Origin: RPQJ01 sp963746325
GTDB lineage: Bacteria; Pseudomonadota; Gammaproteobacteria; Steroidobacterales; Steroidobacteraceae
Direction of reading: 5' to 3'
Assembly: GCA_963746325.1 (NCBI GenBank)
Contig: CAVVBC010000009.1
Location: 124,001 to 188,000, forward strand
DNA: 64,000 nt
Shown here: in pieces, positions 1-10,693 of the stretch
Layout of the letters: each line of letters opens with the position of its first letter
Position numbering within the stretch: the stretch's first letter is position 1
Translations under genes and position numbers: made by a program
The notes under the pieces: generated by a model
What the model was told of the DNA's origin: nothing
Database searches by the model: none
The model's input: the letters and a program-made list of their open reading frames with translations, nothing else

Positions 1-1
1 C

Positions 2-421
2 GCCGACACGAATCAGGACGGCCGTTGTGACCAGCGGCCGCCGAAGCACCGCGGCCAGCCCGACGGCGCGGGCCACGATGACGACCGGCCCGACGACCAG
101 CACAACGGCGCAGAACGTCCGCCGCGCCCCAGGGACAATGCCCCGGGGAACGGTCCCCGCGTGCGCCGTGGAGCAGAGGATTTATTCACCGCACCGGGGA
201 TGGTTCCACTCATCGTTCCCCGTCCGCCGGCTAACGTACGTCCGGCGCCTGCCGCGCCGAACGCGGGCGTGCCACCCGCTCCCCTTCCCAGTCAGGCGCG
301 GCCGCCAGAACCGCCGCGTCGTGCTGCGCCGCCACCCGACCGCGGCCCGCGTGTCAGCCCGAGTCGAACCGCTGCCACGAGCGACGATCGCTCTCCGTCG
401 CGCCCGACGCCGGAGCCCTGA
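2..421 (+). CDS. C-terminal end of an unrecognised low-complexity protein (5' truncated by window)
   Basis: An open frame enters from the left edge and ends at TGA 419-421. It keeps a strong G/C preference at third codon positions, unlike the competing frames, so I take it as the tail of a real gene. It begins with DTNQDGRCD, which resembles a DxNxDG calcium-binding loop as in dockerin, EF-hand or thrombospondin type 3 repeats. An Asp/His/Arg-rich stretch and then a Pro/Arg/Ala-rich tail follow. Such a tail is probably disordered and could belong to a secreted or envelope protein. No function can be assigned. The next gene starts 47 bases downstream on the same strand. Confidence 0.5.
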   Translation, partial: ADTNQDGRCDQRPPKHRGQPDGAGHDDDRPDDQHNGAERPPRPRDNAPGNGPRVRRGAEDLFTAPGMVPLIVPRPPANVRPAPAAPNAGVPPAPLPSQARPPEPPRRAAPPPDRGPRVSPSRTAATSDDRSPSRPTPEP

Positions 422-446
422 GCGCAGAACGATGGGCTTCGCGCCG

Positions 447-468
447 CGACGTCATCGATAATCCGTCG

Positions 469-477
<9 letters not shown>
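447..477. promoter_or_regulatory. Perfect 12-bp inverted repeat enclosing a start codon
   Basis: CGACGTCATCGA (447-458) and its exact complement TCGATGACGTCG (466-477) are separated by seven bases. The right arm contains the ATG (469-471) of the following oxidoreductase. It could be an operator, or an RNA hairpin that hides the start codon. It may also indicate that the true start is elsewhere. Confidence 0.55.
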
Positions 478-2112
<1,635 letters not shown>

Positions 2113-2113
2113 C

Positions 2114-2563
2114 TCAGCGTTTGCGCGCAAGAAACCATGGCGCTGCCGCGAGCCAGCCGAGCGCAAGGTAGTAAGCCGCACCCGACAGCGGATCGCGCTC
2201 GAACAGCGCCTGCCAGACGGTCATGCCGCGCAGAATGACTCCGACGACGACATCGGCGCACAGCACGAACGCGAATGCGATGGCACCCACCTGCAACCAT
2301 CCAGCCTTGCCGTGGATGCCGTCGTGGAACCGCCGCGTGACGAATCCGGCGGCCACGGCGATCACTGCGAGCATCAACGGCATTTCAAGCAGCTCCGCCG
2401 CGCGCGTCCCGATGGCGGGCACGACGAGCAGCACGCGCAGGGTGCCGAGCAGGAAGCCCGCGCCAAAGACGAGAGCGAAATAGACGGCCGCCGTTCGCAG
2501 CAGCTTGCAGCACGAGGGGCTCCTTGCCGGCTCCGTGGCATGGCTTTTTGCTAAGGTATCCAT
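2114..2563 (-). CDS. Hypothetical four-helix integral membrane protein
   Basis: About 149 residues from ATG 2563; a GTG at 2590 would add nine residues and neither start has a good ribosome-binding site. Four hydrophobic segments are visible, beginning around AAVYFALVFGAGFLLGTL and ending with YYLALGWLAAAPWFLARKR. The last residues are basic, suggesting a cytoplasmic C-terminus. I do not recognise a named family. It is convergent with the flavoprotein gene to its left and divergent from the DUF2256/cryptochrome pair to its right. Confidence 0.65.
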   Translation of the reverse strand: MDTLAKSHATEPARSPSCCKLLRTAAVYFALVFGAGFLLGTLRVLLVVPAIGTRAAELLEMPLMLAVIAVAAGFVTRRFHDGIHGKAGWLQVGAIAFAFVLCADVVVGVILRGMTVWQALFERDPLSGAAYYLALGWLAAAPWFLARKR

Positions 2564-2602
2564 TCTAAGGTCGATTCGTTTCGCTGCCACGGCCCACTCG
2601 CG

Positions 2603-2776
2603 TTGCCTACCAAACCTTCTGTCTCGAACTTCCGCGGCAACAAGGCGTCGCTGCCGAGCAAGCCGTGCGTCGCCTGCGGCCGGTCGATGACGTGGCGTCG
2701 GCGCTGGGCCAGGACGTGGGACGAGGTGAAGTACTGCTCAGACGCTTGCCGGCGCGCCAAGGCCGCACGTGCGTGA
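2603..2776 (+). CDS. DUF2256 small zinc-ribbon-like protein
   Basis: A 57-residue protein starting at TTG 2603. It contains CVACGRSMTWRRRW followed by VKYCSDACRRAKAA, giving a Cys-x2-Cys ... Cys-x3-Cys arrangement that probably binds zinc. This matches DUF2256, a family of very short proteins often encoded beside proteobacterial cryptochrome/photolyase-like genes. Its end overlaps the GTG start of the cryptochrome gene by eight bases, so the two are probably translationally coupled. The role is unknown. Confidence 0.75.
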   Translation: MPTKPSVSNFRGNKASLPSKPCVACGRSMTWRRRWARTWDEVKYCSDACRRAKAARA

Positions 2777-4535
2777 ACTGCGCAACCTGATCGTCGTGCT
2801 GGGCGACCAGCTCGACCTGGACGCGACCGCCTTCGACGGGTTCGACCCTGCGCGCGATGCCGTCTGGATGGCCGAGGTCGCCGAGGAATCGACGCACGTC
2901 TGGTCGAGCAAGCCGCGCACGGTGATGTTCCTCGCGGCTATGCGTCACTTCGCACAGGCTCTGCGCGCCGCCGGGCGGGCATTGCACTACAAGGCACTCG
3001 ACGCTGACGACAACCGCGGCAGCCTGCAGGCGCAACTGCAGGTCGACATCGAACGGCTGCGCCCGACCGGGCTGGTGCTGACGGCGCCCGGCGATTGGCG
3101 CGTGCTGCAGTCGATCAAGGCCGTGGCAGAGGCACAGGGATTGCCGCTGGACGTGCGCGAGGACCGTCACTTCTACTGCAGCGTGCGCGATTTCGCCGCT
3201 TACGCGCGCGGCCGCAAGTCGCTGCGCATGGAGTACTTCTATCGCGAGATGCGCAAGCGTCACGGCGTGCTGATGACCGGCGATGAACCTGTTGGGGGGC
3301 AATGGAACTTCGACGCCGAGAACCGCGACTCGTTTGGCGCCGCCGGTCCAGGGGCCGTGCCGCCGCGCGCTGCCTTCGCGCCCGATGCCATCACCCGCGA
3401 GGTGATCGCGCTGGTCGAAGCGCGTTTTGCCACGCATCCGGGTCGGCTCGACAGCTTCGCCTGGCCGGTGACGCGCGAGCACGCGCTCCTGTCGCTGCAG
3501 CGCTTCGTCGCCGAGCGCCTGCCTTTGTTCGGTCGCTACCAGGACGCGATGTGGCCGGGCGATCCATGGCTGTACCACTCGCACGTTGCGGCGGCGCTGA
3601 ACCTGAAGCTGCTGAACCCGCGCGAGGTCGTGGCTGCGGCCGAGGCCGCATACCACGCAGGCGCAGCTGCGCTGCCCAGCGTCGAAGGCTTCGTGCGCCA
3701 GGTCCTGGGCTGGCGTGAGTACGTGCGTGGCATCTACTGGACGCGCATGCCCGGCTACCTCGAACTCAACGAGCTGGATGCACAGCAGAACCTGCCTGCC
3801 TGGTATTGGAACGGCGCCACCGACATGGCCTGCCTGCACGACGCTTTGACGCAGACGCTGGCGCACGGCTATGCGAACCATATCCAGCGGCTCATGGTGA
3901 CCGGCCTGTTCGCGTTGATGTACGGCGTGCAACCGCAGCAGGTGCATGCGTGGTACCTGGCCGTGTACGTGGACGCGGTCGAGTGGGCCGAGTTACCCAA
4001 TTCGCTGGGCATGAGCCAGTACGCCGACGGCGGACTGATGGCCAGCAAACCGTACGTGGCCACGGGCAAGTACATCCAGCGCATGAGTCCGTACTGCCGG
4101 GGCTGCCGTTACGACCCTGCGCAACGCACCGGCGACGATGCCTGCCCGTTCACCACCCTGTACTGGGATTTCCTGCTGCGCCACGAAACCAGGCTGGCGT
4201 CGAATCCGCGCATGGCATTGCAGGTGCGAAACCTGGCGCGTCTGGACGACGCCGACAAGGCAGGCGATCCGCGAGCGGTCGGCCGCCATTCGGCGAGGGG
4301 ACGTAGCGTGAGGCTCCACCGTACGCGGTCCTGCCTGCTGCGCAGCCGCGGTTCGAGGTCGTGGCGGGTGCGACGCGCGTGGCCGCATTTCCAAGGTGGT
4401 GCCTTCCGCCGATTTCCCCTCCGCTTGGAAAGGCAGACAGCGCGGCGGGGAAACCGGCGAAAGCACGACCTCGATAGCGGTGCAGCGTCAAGCTCGCCAT
4501 CCGTCGTTTGCACCGTCACGCGTGGCTGCGACTGA
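2769..4535 (+). CDS. FeS-cluster bacterial cryptochrome/(6-4) photolyase (PhrB/CryB type), 3' end frameshifted
   Basis: The protein begins RNLIVVLGDQLDLDATAFDG, typical of the deoxyribodipyrimidine photolyase-related (FeS-BCP) family, which binds FAD, a lumazine antenna and a [4Fe-4S] cluster. Four cysteines at residues 355, 443, 446 and 459 (DMACLHD, YCRGCRY, DACPF) have exactly the spacing of the cluster ligands I recall for Agrobacterium PhrB (346, 434, 437, 450). Homology stops at residue 497 (DDADK). Removing one G of the GG at 4259-4260 restores QAIRERSAAIRRGDVA and a stop at 4309-4311, giving a normal 513 residues. As read, the frame runs on through about 75 unrelated residues to 4535. 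GTG start, coupled to DUF2256. Likely role: light-dependent DNA repair or blue-light sensing. Confidence 0.88.
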   Translation: MRELRNLIVVLGDQLDLDATAFDGFDPARDAVWMAEVAEESTHVWSSKPRTVMFLAAMRHFAQALRAAGRALHYKALDADDNRGSLQAQLQVDIERLRPTGLVLTAPGDWRVLQSIKAVAEAQGLPLDVREDRHFYCSVRDFAAYARGRKSLRMEYFYREMRKRHGVLMTGDEPVGGQWNFDAENRDSFGAAGPGAVPPRAAFAPDAITREVIALVEARFATHPGRLDSFAWPVTREHALLSLQRFVAERLPLFGRYQDAMWPGDPWLYHSHVAAALNLKLLNPREVVAAAEAAYHAGAAALPSVEGFVRQVLGWREYVRGIYWTRMPGYLELNELDAQQNLPAWYWNGATDMACLHDALTQTLAHGYANHIQRLMVTGLFALMYGVQPQQVHAWYLAVYVDAVEWAELPNSLGMSQYADGGLMASKPYVATGKYIQRMSPYCRGCRYDPAQRTGDDACPFTTLYWDFLLRHETRLASNPRMALQVRNLARLDDADKAGDPRAVGRHSARGRSVRLHRTRSCLLRSRGSRSWRVRRAWPHFQGGAFRRFPLRLERQTARRGNRRKHDLDSGAASSSPSVVCTVTRGCD

Positions 4536-4662
4536 AACGACGCCGCGGACTTTACGTCTTGCGTATCCTGGCCAGAACACCCATCGTTGCCGAGCCCACG
4601 GCAACTCCTGGAGGCAGGCGTGGCGCTCGAACTCGCACCTTCCTTGCCCTGAGCTGCGCGGA
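4312..4662. other. Probable non-coding interval between the cryptochrome and ppx genes
   Basis: If the cryptochrome really stops at 4311, about 350 bases precede the ppx start. The reading frames crossing it have Arg/Ser-rich translations without recognisable homology. I see no tRNA, and no clear terminator with a T-tract. The promoter of ppx should lie in the last 100 bases. Confidence 0.4.
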
Positions 4663-6164
4663 ATGCCACGTAAACGCAACGTCCTCGCGGCCGTCGACCT
4701 CGGCACCAACAGTTTCCACATGGTGGTCGCCCGACAGACCGGCAACCAGCTCGTAATCATCGATCGTCTGCGCGAGATGGTTCGCCTCGGCGACGGCGTC
4801 GACGAGGACGGGCGTCTCGATCCCAAGGTGGCCGCGCGCGCGGTGGCAGGTCTCGAACGCTTTGGCCAGCGTCTGCTGCACATGCGCGCCAATTGCGTGC
4901 GCGTCGTCGGCACGAGTGCGCTGCGCCGGGTGAAGCGCAACCGGACATTTCTCGAGAAGGCGCGCAAGGCCATCGGTCATCCGATCGAGATCATCTCCGG
5001 CCAGGAAGAGGCGCGGCTCATCTATCGCGGCGTCATCCAGTCGCTGCCACGGAGTACGGGCCGGCGACTGGTGGTGGACATCGGCGGCGGCAGCACCGAA
5101 CTGATCATCGGCCGTGGCACGGAAGCCCTGAACCTGGAAAGCCTCAAGCTGGGCTGTGTCGCCATGAGCAAGGAGCACTTCGGCGACGGCAAGTTGACCC
5201 TGCGCCGCTTCGAGCGAGCGCGCCTCGCTGCCCGGCAGGAGATCGAGCCCATCCGGCTGGCATTTCGCAAGCGCGGCTGGGACTCTGCGGTCGGAAGCTC
5301 CGGCACGATTCGCGCGTTGTACGAAGCGCTATGTGAACTCGATCCGCATTGCGTGGCATCACGGCCGCCGGTCTGCAGAAGCTCATCGACCAGTTCATCG
5401 AGGCCGGTCATGTGTCGAGGCTGCCGCTCGAGTCGATCGTCGTCGACCGGCGACCGGTGATCGCTGGCGGCCTCGCCATTCTCGCCGAGGTGTTCTCCGA
5501 ACTTGGGATCAAGCGGATGGTCGTGGCCGAAGGTGCCATGCGCGAAGGGGTGCTGCATGAACTCGTCGGGCGGCTGACGGCCGGAGACGCGCGTGAACGC
5601 ACGGTTCGTTCGATGCAGGCGCGCTACCAGGTGGACCTGGCGCAGGCAGGCCGAGTGGAAGCGACTGCGGTCACCTTGCTGCGCCAGGTGAAATCCAGAT
5701 GGCAGCTGACGGATCCGCTGGCCGAACTCGCGTTGCGCTGGGCTGCGCGCCTGCACGAGATCGGACTCGACGTAGCCCACAGCGGCTACCACCGGCACGG
5801 CGCGTACCTGCTTGAGAACGCCGATATGCCCGGCTTCGGTCGTGATGAACAATTGCTGCTGGCACGGCTGGTTCGATCGCATCGACGCAAGCTTTCCCTG
5901 GATGAGCTGGACGACCTGCGCTCTCCGTGGAACCAGCTTTCCGAACGGCTGATCATCATCCTGCGACTGGCGGTTCTGCTGCACCGGAACCGGGGCGACG
6001 GCAGCCCGCCACGCATGGTCCTGACACCGCGCGGCCGCGGCGTCATCGCCAACTTCAAGGTTCGCTCGCTGCGCCGGCACCCGTTGACTGAAGCGGACCT
6101 GCAGCAGGAGCAGATGCACCTCAAGGTGCATGGCATCGGGCTGCGAATCGTCATGGCCAGGTAG
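4663..6164 (+). CDS. ppx: Exopolyphosphatase / guanosine pentaphosphate phosphatase family (Ppx/GppA), frameshifted
   Basis: From ATG 4663 the protein reads NVLAAVDLGTNSFHMVVA, the phosphate-1 motif of the actin-like ATPase fold, then the GTSALRR and EARLIYRGV segments, and VVDIGGGSTELIIG, the phosphate-2 motif. After SSGTIRALYEALCELDP (about 5346) the frame breaks. It resumes one base out of phase as RGITAAGLQKLIDQFIEAG and continues through VVAEGAMREGVL to the stop at 6164. One base is missing, or two are extra, near 5345-5352. Joined, the product is about 500 residues, the usual Ppx length, including a C-terminal HD-like domain (LHEIGLDVAHSGYHRHGAYL). It degrades polyphosphate or pppGpp. 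Because both halves are well conserved I suspect a sequencing indel rather than a dead gene. Confidence 0.88.
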
Positions 6165-6322
6165 CAGTTGGAGTCGGCCTGCATCTCGACGACTGTGCAG
6201 AATCGAAGCCCCGTGACCCACTCGAACCTGTCATTTGCCGTCTATTGCACTGCAACATTCGCCGCGTACATTCCATGCCTGGCCGACGATGGCCTCTCGC
6301 AAAGCCACCTCAGGAGGCGGAC

Positions 6323-6556
6323 ATGGAACTTACATTGTTGGGCGCTGTTGCAGCACTTGGCGCCGGCTTCATCGTGGTCGCAACACTGGTGCTTTTCGCA
6401 ATGCATGCGACCGACGCATTGCCCTCTGGCAGCATGCAGATCGACGTCGACCAGAAGGCCGGTGACGCAGTTACGTTTCGGTTGCGTCGTACCCCGCGAA
6501 TCCGGCAAATCGAAGCGGGTGCGCAAGCCGGGGAGCCAACGCGGCGCGCCGCCTAG
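6323..6556 (+). CDS. Small single-pass membrane protein, unknown
   Basis: A 77-residue frame starting at ATG 6323, preceded by an excellent ribosome-binding site (AGGAGG, five bases upstream). The N-terminus is one long hydrophobic helix (LLGAVAALGAGFIVVATLVL). A short soluble tail follows that ends in Arg/Ala-rich sequence. No family is recognised. It lies between ppx and the CHAD gene on the same strand; CHAD proteins are often linked to polyphosphate, but a role for this protein is not inferable. Confidence 0.55.
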   Translation: MELTLLGAVAALGAGFIVVATLVLFAMHATDALPSGSMQIDVDQKAGDAVTFRLRRTPRIRQIEAGAQAGEPTRRAA

Positions 6557-6661
6557 CGAGCCTCGAACGCGCGAGGCACGCCACGGGCGGCCGGAAGCCC
6601 GGACTATATCGATAGAAAACGTTGAGGAGAGAGCTCGCTGCATCACTGAGCGGTTGGGCGC

Positions 6662-7564
6662 ATGGCTCCAAAGGTGAAGTCCGCTGCGCACGTCGGCCCG
6701 GAAAGCGTTGCAGCCGTCCGCGATCTCCTGCTCGTCCACATCGATGCGGTGATCAGTCGCCTGCAATTGCGCCGGGCGATGACGGCGACCGACGTGCACG
6801 AAGCGCGGAAAGCGATCAAGCGCGCGCGTGCCGTCCTGAAGTTGCTGCGACCCTCGCTGCCTGCAAGCGGTGCTGCACGAAGTAAACACGAACTGCGCGA
6901 TGCCGGACGAGCCCTGGCGGCCGCGCGTGATGCGAAAGTCATTGCGGACCGCTTCGATGAGATGCTGCGACGCTCTGGCATTGCAAGGTCTGCGGTAAGC
7001 AGTCTCGCGCAGAGCTTGCCCACGGCTTCTGCCGCGCAGCCCGGCGATCCCGGGTCCGTCCTGACCGGGCTCGCCGCTGCGCGCAGGCGGTTGGCACGCG
7101 CCTCGCTACCCGCCCGCAACTGGACACCGTTGGGCGCCGGCATCCGCTCCATCTACAGAAGTGGACGACAACGCGTGCCGGCGAAGCCAGACACCGTGTC
7201 CGTCGAAGCCATGCACGAATGGCGCAAGCAGGTGAAGAGCTACTGGCATGCATTGGAGGTATTCGTGCCGGTGTGTCCAGCCCAGATCCGCCGCACGATT
7301 GGATTGGCCCGGCGTCTCGCGGACACGCTGGGCGAGGATCACGACCTCGCGCTGCTGGCGGACCAATTACGCGCCTCAGCAACGGAGAGTCGGGGCGAAC
7401 CCGTTGCGGAATTGCTCGACGCAATCGAACGGCGCCGGCGCCGCCTGCGCCGGCGTGCGCTGAAGATCGGCACTGCTCTCTATGCAGACGCGCCCGCGGT
7501 CATGGAGAAGCGGCTGCGTCGATATTGGCAGCAGTGGCAGACCGAGAGGGCGCTGGAAGGCTGA
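6662..7564 (+). CDS. CHAD-domain polyphosphate-binding protein
   Basis: A 300-residue helical protein with CHAD-domain features: conserved His and basic residues in VHEARKAIKRARAVLKLLRP near the N-terminus, and the second half repeat with MHEWRKQVKSYWHALEVF and LGEDHDLALL. CHAD proteins bind inorganic polyphosphate through conserved Lys/Arg/His on the helices and frequently co-occur with polyphosphate enzymes. That fits its position about 500 bases after the Ppx gene on the same strand. There is no CYTH domain, so it is a stand-alone CHAD protein. It ends eight bases before the convergent transporter gene. Confidence 0.88.
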   Translation: MAPKVKSAAHVGPESVAAVRDLLLVHIDAVISRLQLRRAMTATDVHEARKAIKRARAVLKLLRPSLPASGAARSKHELRDAGRALAAARDAKVIADRFDEMLRRSGIARSAVSSLAQSLPTASAAQPGDPGSVLTGLAAARRRLARASLPARNWTPLGAGIRSIYRSGRQRVPAKPDTVSVEAMHEWRKQVKSYWHALEVFVPVCPAQIRRTIGLARRLADTLGEDHDLALLADQLRASATESRGEPVAELLDAIERRRRRLRRRALKIGTALYADAPAVMEKRLRRYWQQWQTERALEG

Positions 7565-7571
7565 CGCGAGC

Positions 7572-8261
7572 TCAGGCGGCTACGCCGAAGAGGGCGCCGA
7601 CTCCGGCGGTCAATGCCATCGCCAATGCGCCCCAGAACGTGACGCGCAGTACCGATGCGATCACGGGTGAACCGCCTGCGCGTGCGGCCAGCACGCCCAG
7701 CAGCGCAAGAAAGACCAGCGAACTGCCGGCGAGACCCCACATGAGCCGTGCCACCGGCAGCACGAGCACCATCAGCAGGGGAAGCGCAGCGCCGACCGCA
7801 AACGTTGCCGCCGAGGCCAATGCGGCTTGCACTGGCTTGGCGGCCATCGTGTCCGATATGCCCAGCTCGTCCCGCGCATGTGCGGCCAGTGCGTCGTGCT
7901 GCATCAATTGAGTGGCAACGCGCGACGCCAGTGTTTCATCCAGTCCGCGCTTGACGTAGATCGCCGTGAGTTCCGCGTGTTCCTGGACCGGACTCGCCGC
8001 CAGCTCCCTGCTCTCGCGCGCGAGATCCGCACGCTCGGTATCGGATTGCGAACTGACCGAGACGTACTCGCCAGCAGCCATCGACATCGCGCCTGCCACG
8101 AGACCCGCGACGCCTGCAACCAGGATGCCCTGGGTATCGGCGCCTGCGGCAGCCACGCCCAGGACCAGGCTGGCGGTGGAAACGATGCCGTCATTCGCGC
8201 CGAGTACCGCGGCGCGGAGCCAGCCTGTCCGATGGGTTCGATGTATTTCCGGGGGATGCAT
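7572..8261 (-). CDS. VIT1/CCC1 family iron/manganese transporter
   Basis: 229 residues from ATG 8261. The first helix contains AAVLGANDGIVSTASLVLGV, and helix two contains GAMSMAAGEYVSV, both typical of the vacuolar iron transporter (VIT1/CCC1) fold. A short cytosolic metal-binding segment with several Glu and Asp residues (QEHAELTAIYVKRGLDE) separates the first two helices from a C-terminal block of three. Bacterial members move Fe2+ or Mn2+ across the inner membrane. Upstream in-frame sequence to 8444 is Arg-rich and unlike the family, so I use the internal ATG. Confidence 0.9.
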   Translation of the reverse strand: MHPPEIHRTHRTGWLRAAVLGANDGIVSTASLVLGVAAAGADTQGILVAGVAGLVAGAMSMAAGEYVSVSSQSDTERADLARESRELAASPVQEHAELTAIYVKRGLDETLASRVATQLMQHDALAAHARDELGISDTMAAKPVQAALASAATFAVGAALPLLMVLVLPVARLMWGLAGSSLVFLALLGVLAARAGGSPVIASVLRVTFWGALAMALTAGVGALFGVAA

Positions 8262-8389
8262 GGCGTCTACGCCCTGTTTTTCGGCCCAGTATGCGACGGC
8301 GCATCGAACCGTGGAACCGAATTTTCCGTAAGCGGCCTGCCTGACCGACCCCGCTCTCGAGGGATCGCCAGACGCTCCCCTTTGCTTCG

Positions 8390-8735
8390 CTACGCGCCTT
8401 CGCCGGACGAACCCTGCCGGGTCGTGGAGCGCACTCGCCGCCACACCCAGAGGATCAGCGGCGACACGATCAGCAGATCGAGCAGTACGGCAAAGACGCC
8501 GAACACCATTCGCCCGCCCAGCGCCCCGCCCTCCGCCACCGTCGTGACGCCCACCGCGCCGGAACCGATAGTCGTATGCGTCGTGAAATGCCGCTCACCC
8601 GGTCCGAAGGAGACCAGGAACACGAATGCCAGCCAGCCCCGCAGCAACCGCGAGCCCCAATCCACCCGCCCCCAGCAGCAACGTCCCGAACAGCCACTTC
8701 ACGCCCAGCGGAATCGGCGTCTCAGGCTTGATCAT
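8390..8735 (-). CDS. Small membrane protein, apparently frameshifted
   Basis: From ATG 8735 one frame gives IKPETPIPLGVKWLFGTLLL, a credible N-terminus with a transmembrane helix. From about 8660 downwards another frame gives LRGWLAFVFLVSFGPGERHF, then FGVFAVLLDLLIVSPLILWV, and a basic tail ending at 8390. Neither frame alone makes a sensible whole. Joined across the G-rich stretch near 8665-8690 they give a two- to three-helix protein of about 115 residues. Alternatively a 91-residue protein starts at GTG 8665. No family is recognised. Confidence 0.45.
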
Positions 8736-8775
8736 TCACACACTCCGTTGGCGCAATCGATCACAGGTGCGACGC

Positions 8776-9675
8776 TCATGCCAGGGCCGGTGCTTGCCCG
8801 AGGTCGCCGAAGAACACGCTGCCGCCCCCATTCTTCTTCGCGCGATACATGGCGGTGTCGGCGTTCCTGATCAGTTCATCGCTGGTAGCGCCATCGTGAG
8901 GGTAGACGGCCACTCCCATGCTCGCCGCGACAACCAGCTGCAGGCTGCCGATCGCCATGGGCTGGGCGACGTTGTTGCAGATCGTGCTGGCGATCCGTTC
9001 GATGCTTGCCGTGTCCTGCGGATCCACCAGCAGGTACAGGAATTCATCGCCGCCATTGCGGCACACCGTGTCTTCGTCGCGCGCGCGCAGCGACAGTCGC
9101 CTCGCCACTTCCTTCAGCACTGCATCTCCAGTGGCGTGCCCGTGCGTGTCGTTGATCGTCTTGAAACCATCAAGATCGAGGAACATGACGGCGAGTAGCC
9201 AGTCGTGGCGCCGGGCGAGCGATATCGCACTCGACAGCCGGTCGTCGAAGAGATCGCGATTGGCCAGCCCGGTCAGGGAGTCGTGCAAGGCCCGTCGCCG
9301 TGCATTCCGCTCTTCTTCACGGGAGATCACCAGCGCCGCTTGCGTAGCCGCGAGGATTGCCCTGGATTCCGTCAAGGCGCTCTCCGTCTGTGCGAGGTCC
9401 TCGACCCCCTGGGCCAGGGTTTCGGTCACCTCCTGCAGGTCGTCAGCGCACTCCTGCACCTTGCTTTCGACGGTCGTCCCGGCTGCCAACGTCTGGTGCG
9501 CCGAGAGCACGGTCGTACCTCCGGCAATCTTGTCTTTCATGATGTCGTTGGCGGTAGCCAGCTCGTCGGCGCAGGATTCCACCTTGGCCTTGACGCCGTG
9601 GCTTTGCTCCAACGCCAGGTCCAGTGCAGCGGATACTTCGGCACGGCCCGCCTTGTCAGCGTGATCCATGGTCAT
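8776..9675 (-). CDS. GGDEF-domain diguanylate cyclase
   Basis: 299 residues. The first 125 residues form a probable coiled coil (VESCADELATANDIMKDKI, VQECADDLQEVTETLAQG) without transmembrane segments, so the enzyme looks cytosolic. The catalytic domain has DSLTGLANRDLF, LDLDGFKTINDTHGHATGD and GGDEF at residues 208-212. An RxxD inhibitory site (R199-D202) sits five residues before GGDEF, so product inhibition by c-di-GMP should be intact. It converts two GTP to c-di-GMP. No EAL domain is present. The input signal is unknown; the gene is isolated between small membrane proteins and a divergent sulfotransferase. Confidence 0.93.
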   Translation of the reverse strand: MTMDHADKAGRAEVSAALDLALEQSHGVKAKVESCADELATANDIMKDKIAGGTTVLSAHQTLAAGTTVESKVQECADDLQEVTETLAQGVEDLAQTESALTESRAILAATQAALVISREEERNARRRALHDSLTGLANRDLFDDRLSSAISLARRHDWLLAVMFLDLDGFKTINDTHGHATGDAVLKEVARRLSLRARDEDTVCRNGGDEFLYLLVDPQDTASIERIASTICNNVAQPMAIGSLQLVVAASMGVAVYPHDGATSDELIRNADTAMYRAKKNGGGSVFFGDLGQAPALA

Positions 9676-9831
9676 GGCAACCCTGCGACGAGGAAAGCCG
9701 ATTGTACCGATTCGCGGACGACCGCTTCGATCGTCGCCACCGGGTCAGGTTTGCGAGCGAACCGGACGGCAGCGACCGGTTGCGCTCCCGATGCCGTGGA
9801 TCTCGCCGGCCGGGCGACGGGCGGTCGCTTG

Positions 9832-10605
9832 ATGCGGCCCGTCGATCGTAGGACAGTGGCCGCAGCGCGGTTGCAGCCTCAAGGCGGTCTTCGATTGAAC
9901 CCAGCTTCTTCTTACGACCCGTTGGCATTGATCGGCGCCGGTTTCGGTCGCACCGGTACAACCTCGCTCAAGCGAGCGCTCGAGCTCCTGGGGTTGGGTC
10001 CGTGTTATCACATGCGCGTTGCAATGAGTCGCCCTGGCCACGCACGGTTCTGGATCCGCGCGAAGACGGATCCGGCCGTCGACTTCAGGCAATTCTTTCG
10101 CGGCTATCGAGCCACGGTCGATTGGCCCGCCTGCGAGTTCTATCGTGAAATCATGGCGGCGTTTCCAGCGGCCAAGGTCCTGCTGACCGTTCGCGATCCG
10201 GAAGCGTGGTACGACAGCACCAGGGAGACGCTCTTTGCTATTGAACACGCGCTGCCCTGGTGGTTTCCTCGCTCCATCCTGCGCATGCAGGATGTCGTGA
10301 TCTGGCAGGGGCGTCTGAACGGGCGATTTCTTGACCGCGAGTCGACGATCGCTGCATTCAAGTCGCATATCGAGGACGTGCGGCGCGCGGTTCCTGCAGA
10401 GCGACTGCTCGTGTATCGCATCGAACAAGGCTGGGGTCCGCTATGCGAATTCCTCGGCCTGCCCGAGCCCGTCGGCGTTCCCTTTCCCCGCATCAATGAC
10501 CGGAAGTATTTCCGGCGTGTACTGCTGGGCCTGCGCATTGCGAACTGGGCTGTGCCACTCGTCGTGCTTGCAGCGTTGGCGGCTGCGGTCGCGTGTCTTC
10601 GCTAA
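9832..10605 (+). CDS. P-loop sulfotransferase-family protein with C-terminal membrane anchor
   Basis: The core begins LIGAGFGRTGTTSLKRALEL, the 5'-phosphosulfate (P-loop-like) motif of the Sulfotransfer_4 family. It continues with KVLLTVRDPEAWYDSTRET, the second PAPS-contact region. The end has a hydrophobic segment (ANWAVPLVVLAALAAAVACL), so the enzyme is probably membrane-tethered. I used ATG 9832; a TTG at 9895, just before the conserved core and preceded by AAGG, is an equally possible start. Members transfer sulfate, but many homologues have unknown acceptors. It is monocistronic. Confidence 0.8.
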   Translation: MRPVDRRTVAAARLQPQGGLRLNPASSYDPLALIGAGFGRTGTTSLKRALELLGLGPCYHMRVAMSRPGHARFWIRAKTDPAVDFRQFFRGYRATVDWPACEFYREIMAAFPAAKVLLTVRDPEAWYDSTRETLFAIEHALPWWFPRSILRMQDVVIWQGRLNGRFLDRESTIAAFKSHIEDVRRAVPAERLLVYRIEQGWGPLCEFLGLPEPVGVPFPRINDRKYFRRVLLGLRIANWAVPLVVLAALAAAVACLR

Positions 10606-10693
10606 GAGATCGGTTGCCGGTTCTCCCTGATTACATGTTGCAAGCGACTCGCCTAAGGTCATGGTGGTCGCTTCATCTGTTGGGAGTTGTGCA

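Noticed and set aside
2607..3947. Minus-strand 446-residue frame opposite the cryptochrome gene
   Set aside because: Antisense shadow of a well-supported gene with conserved FeS cysteines.
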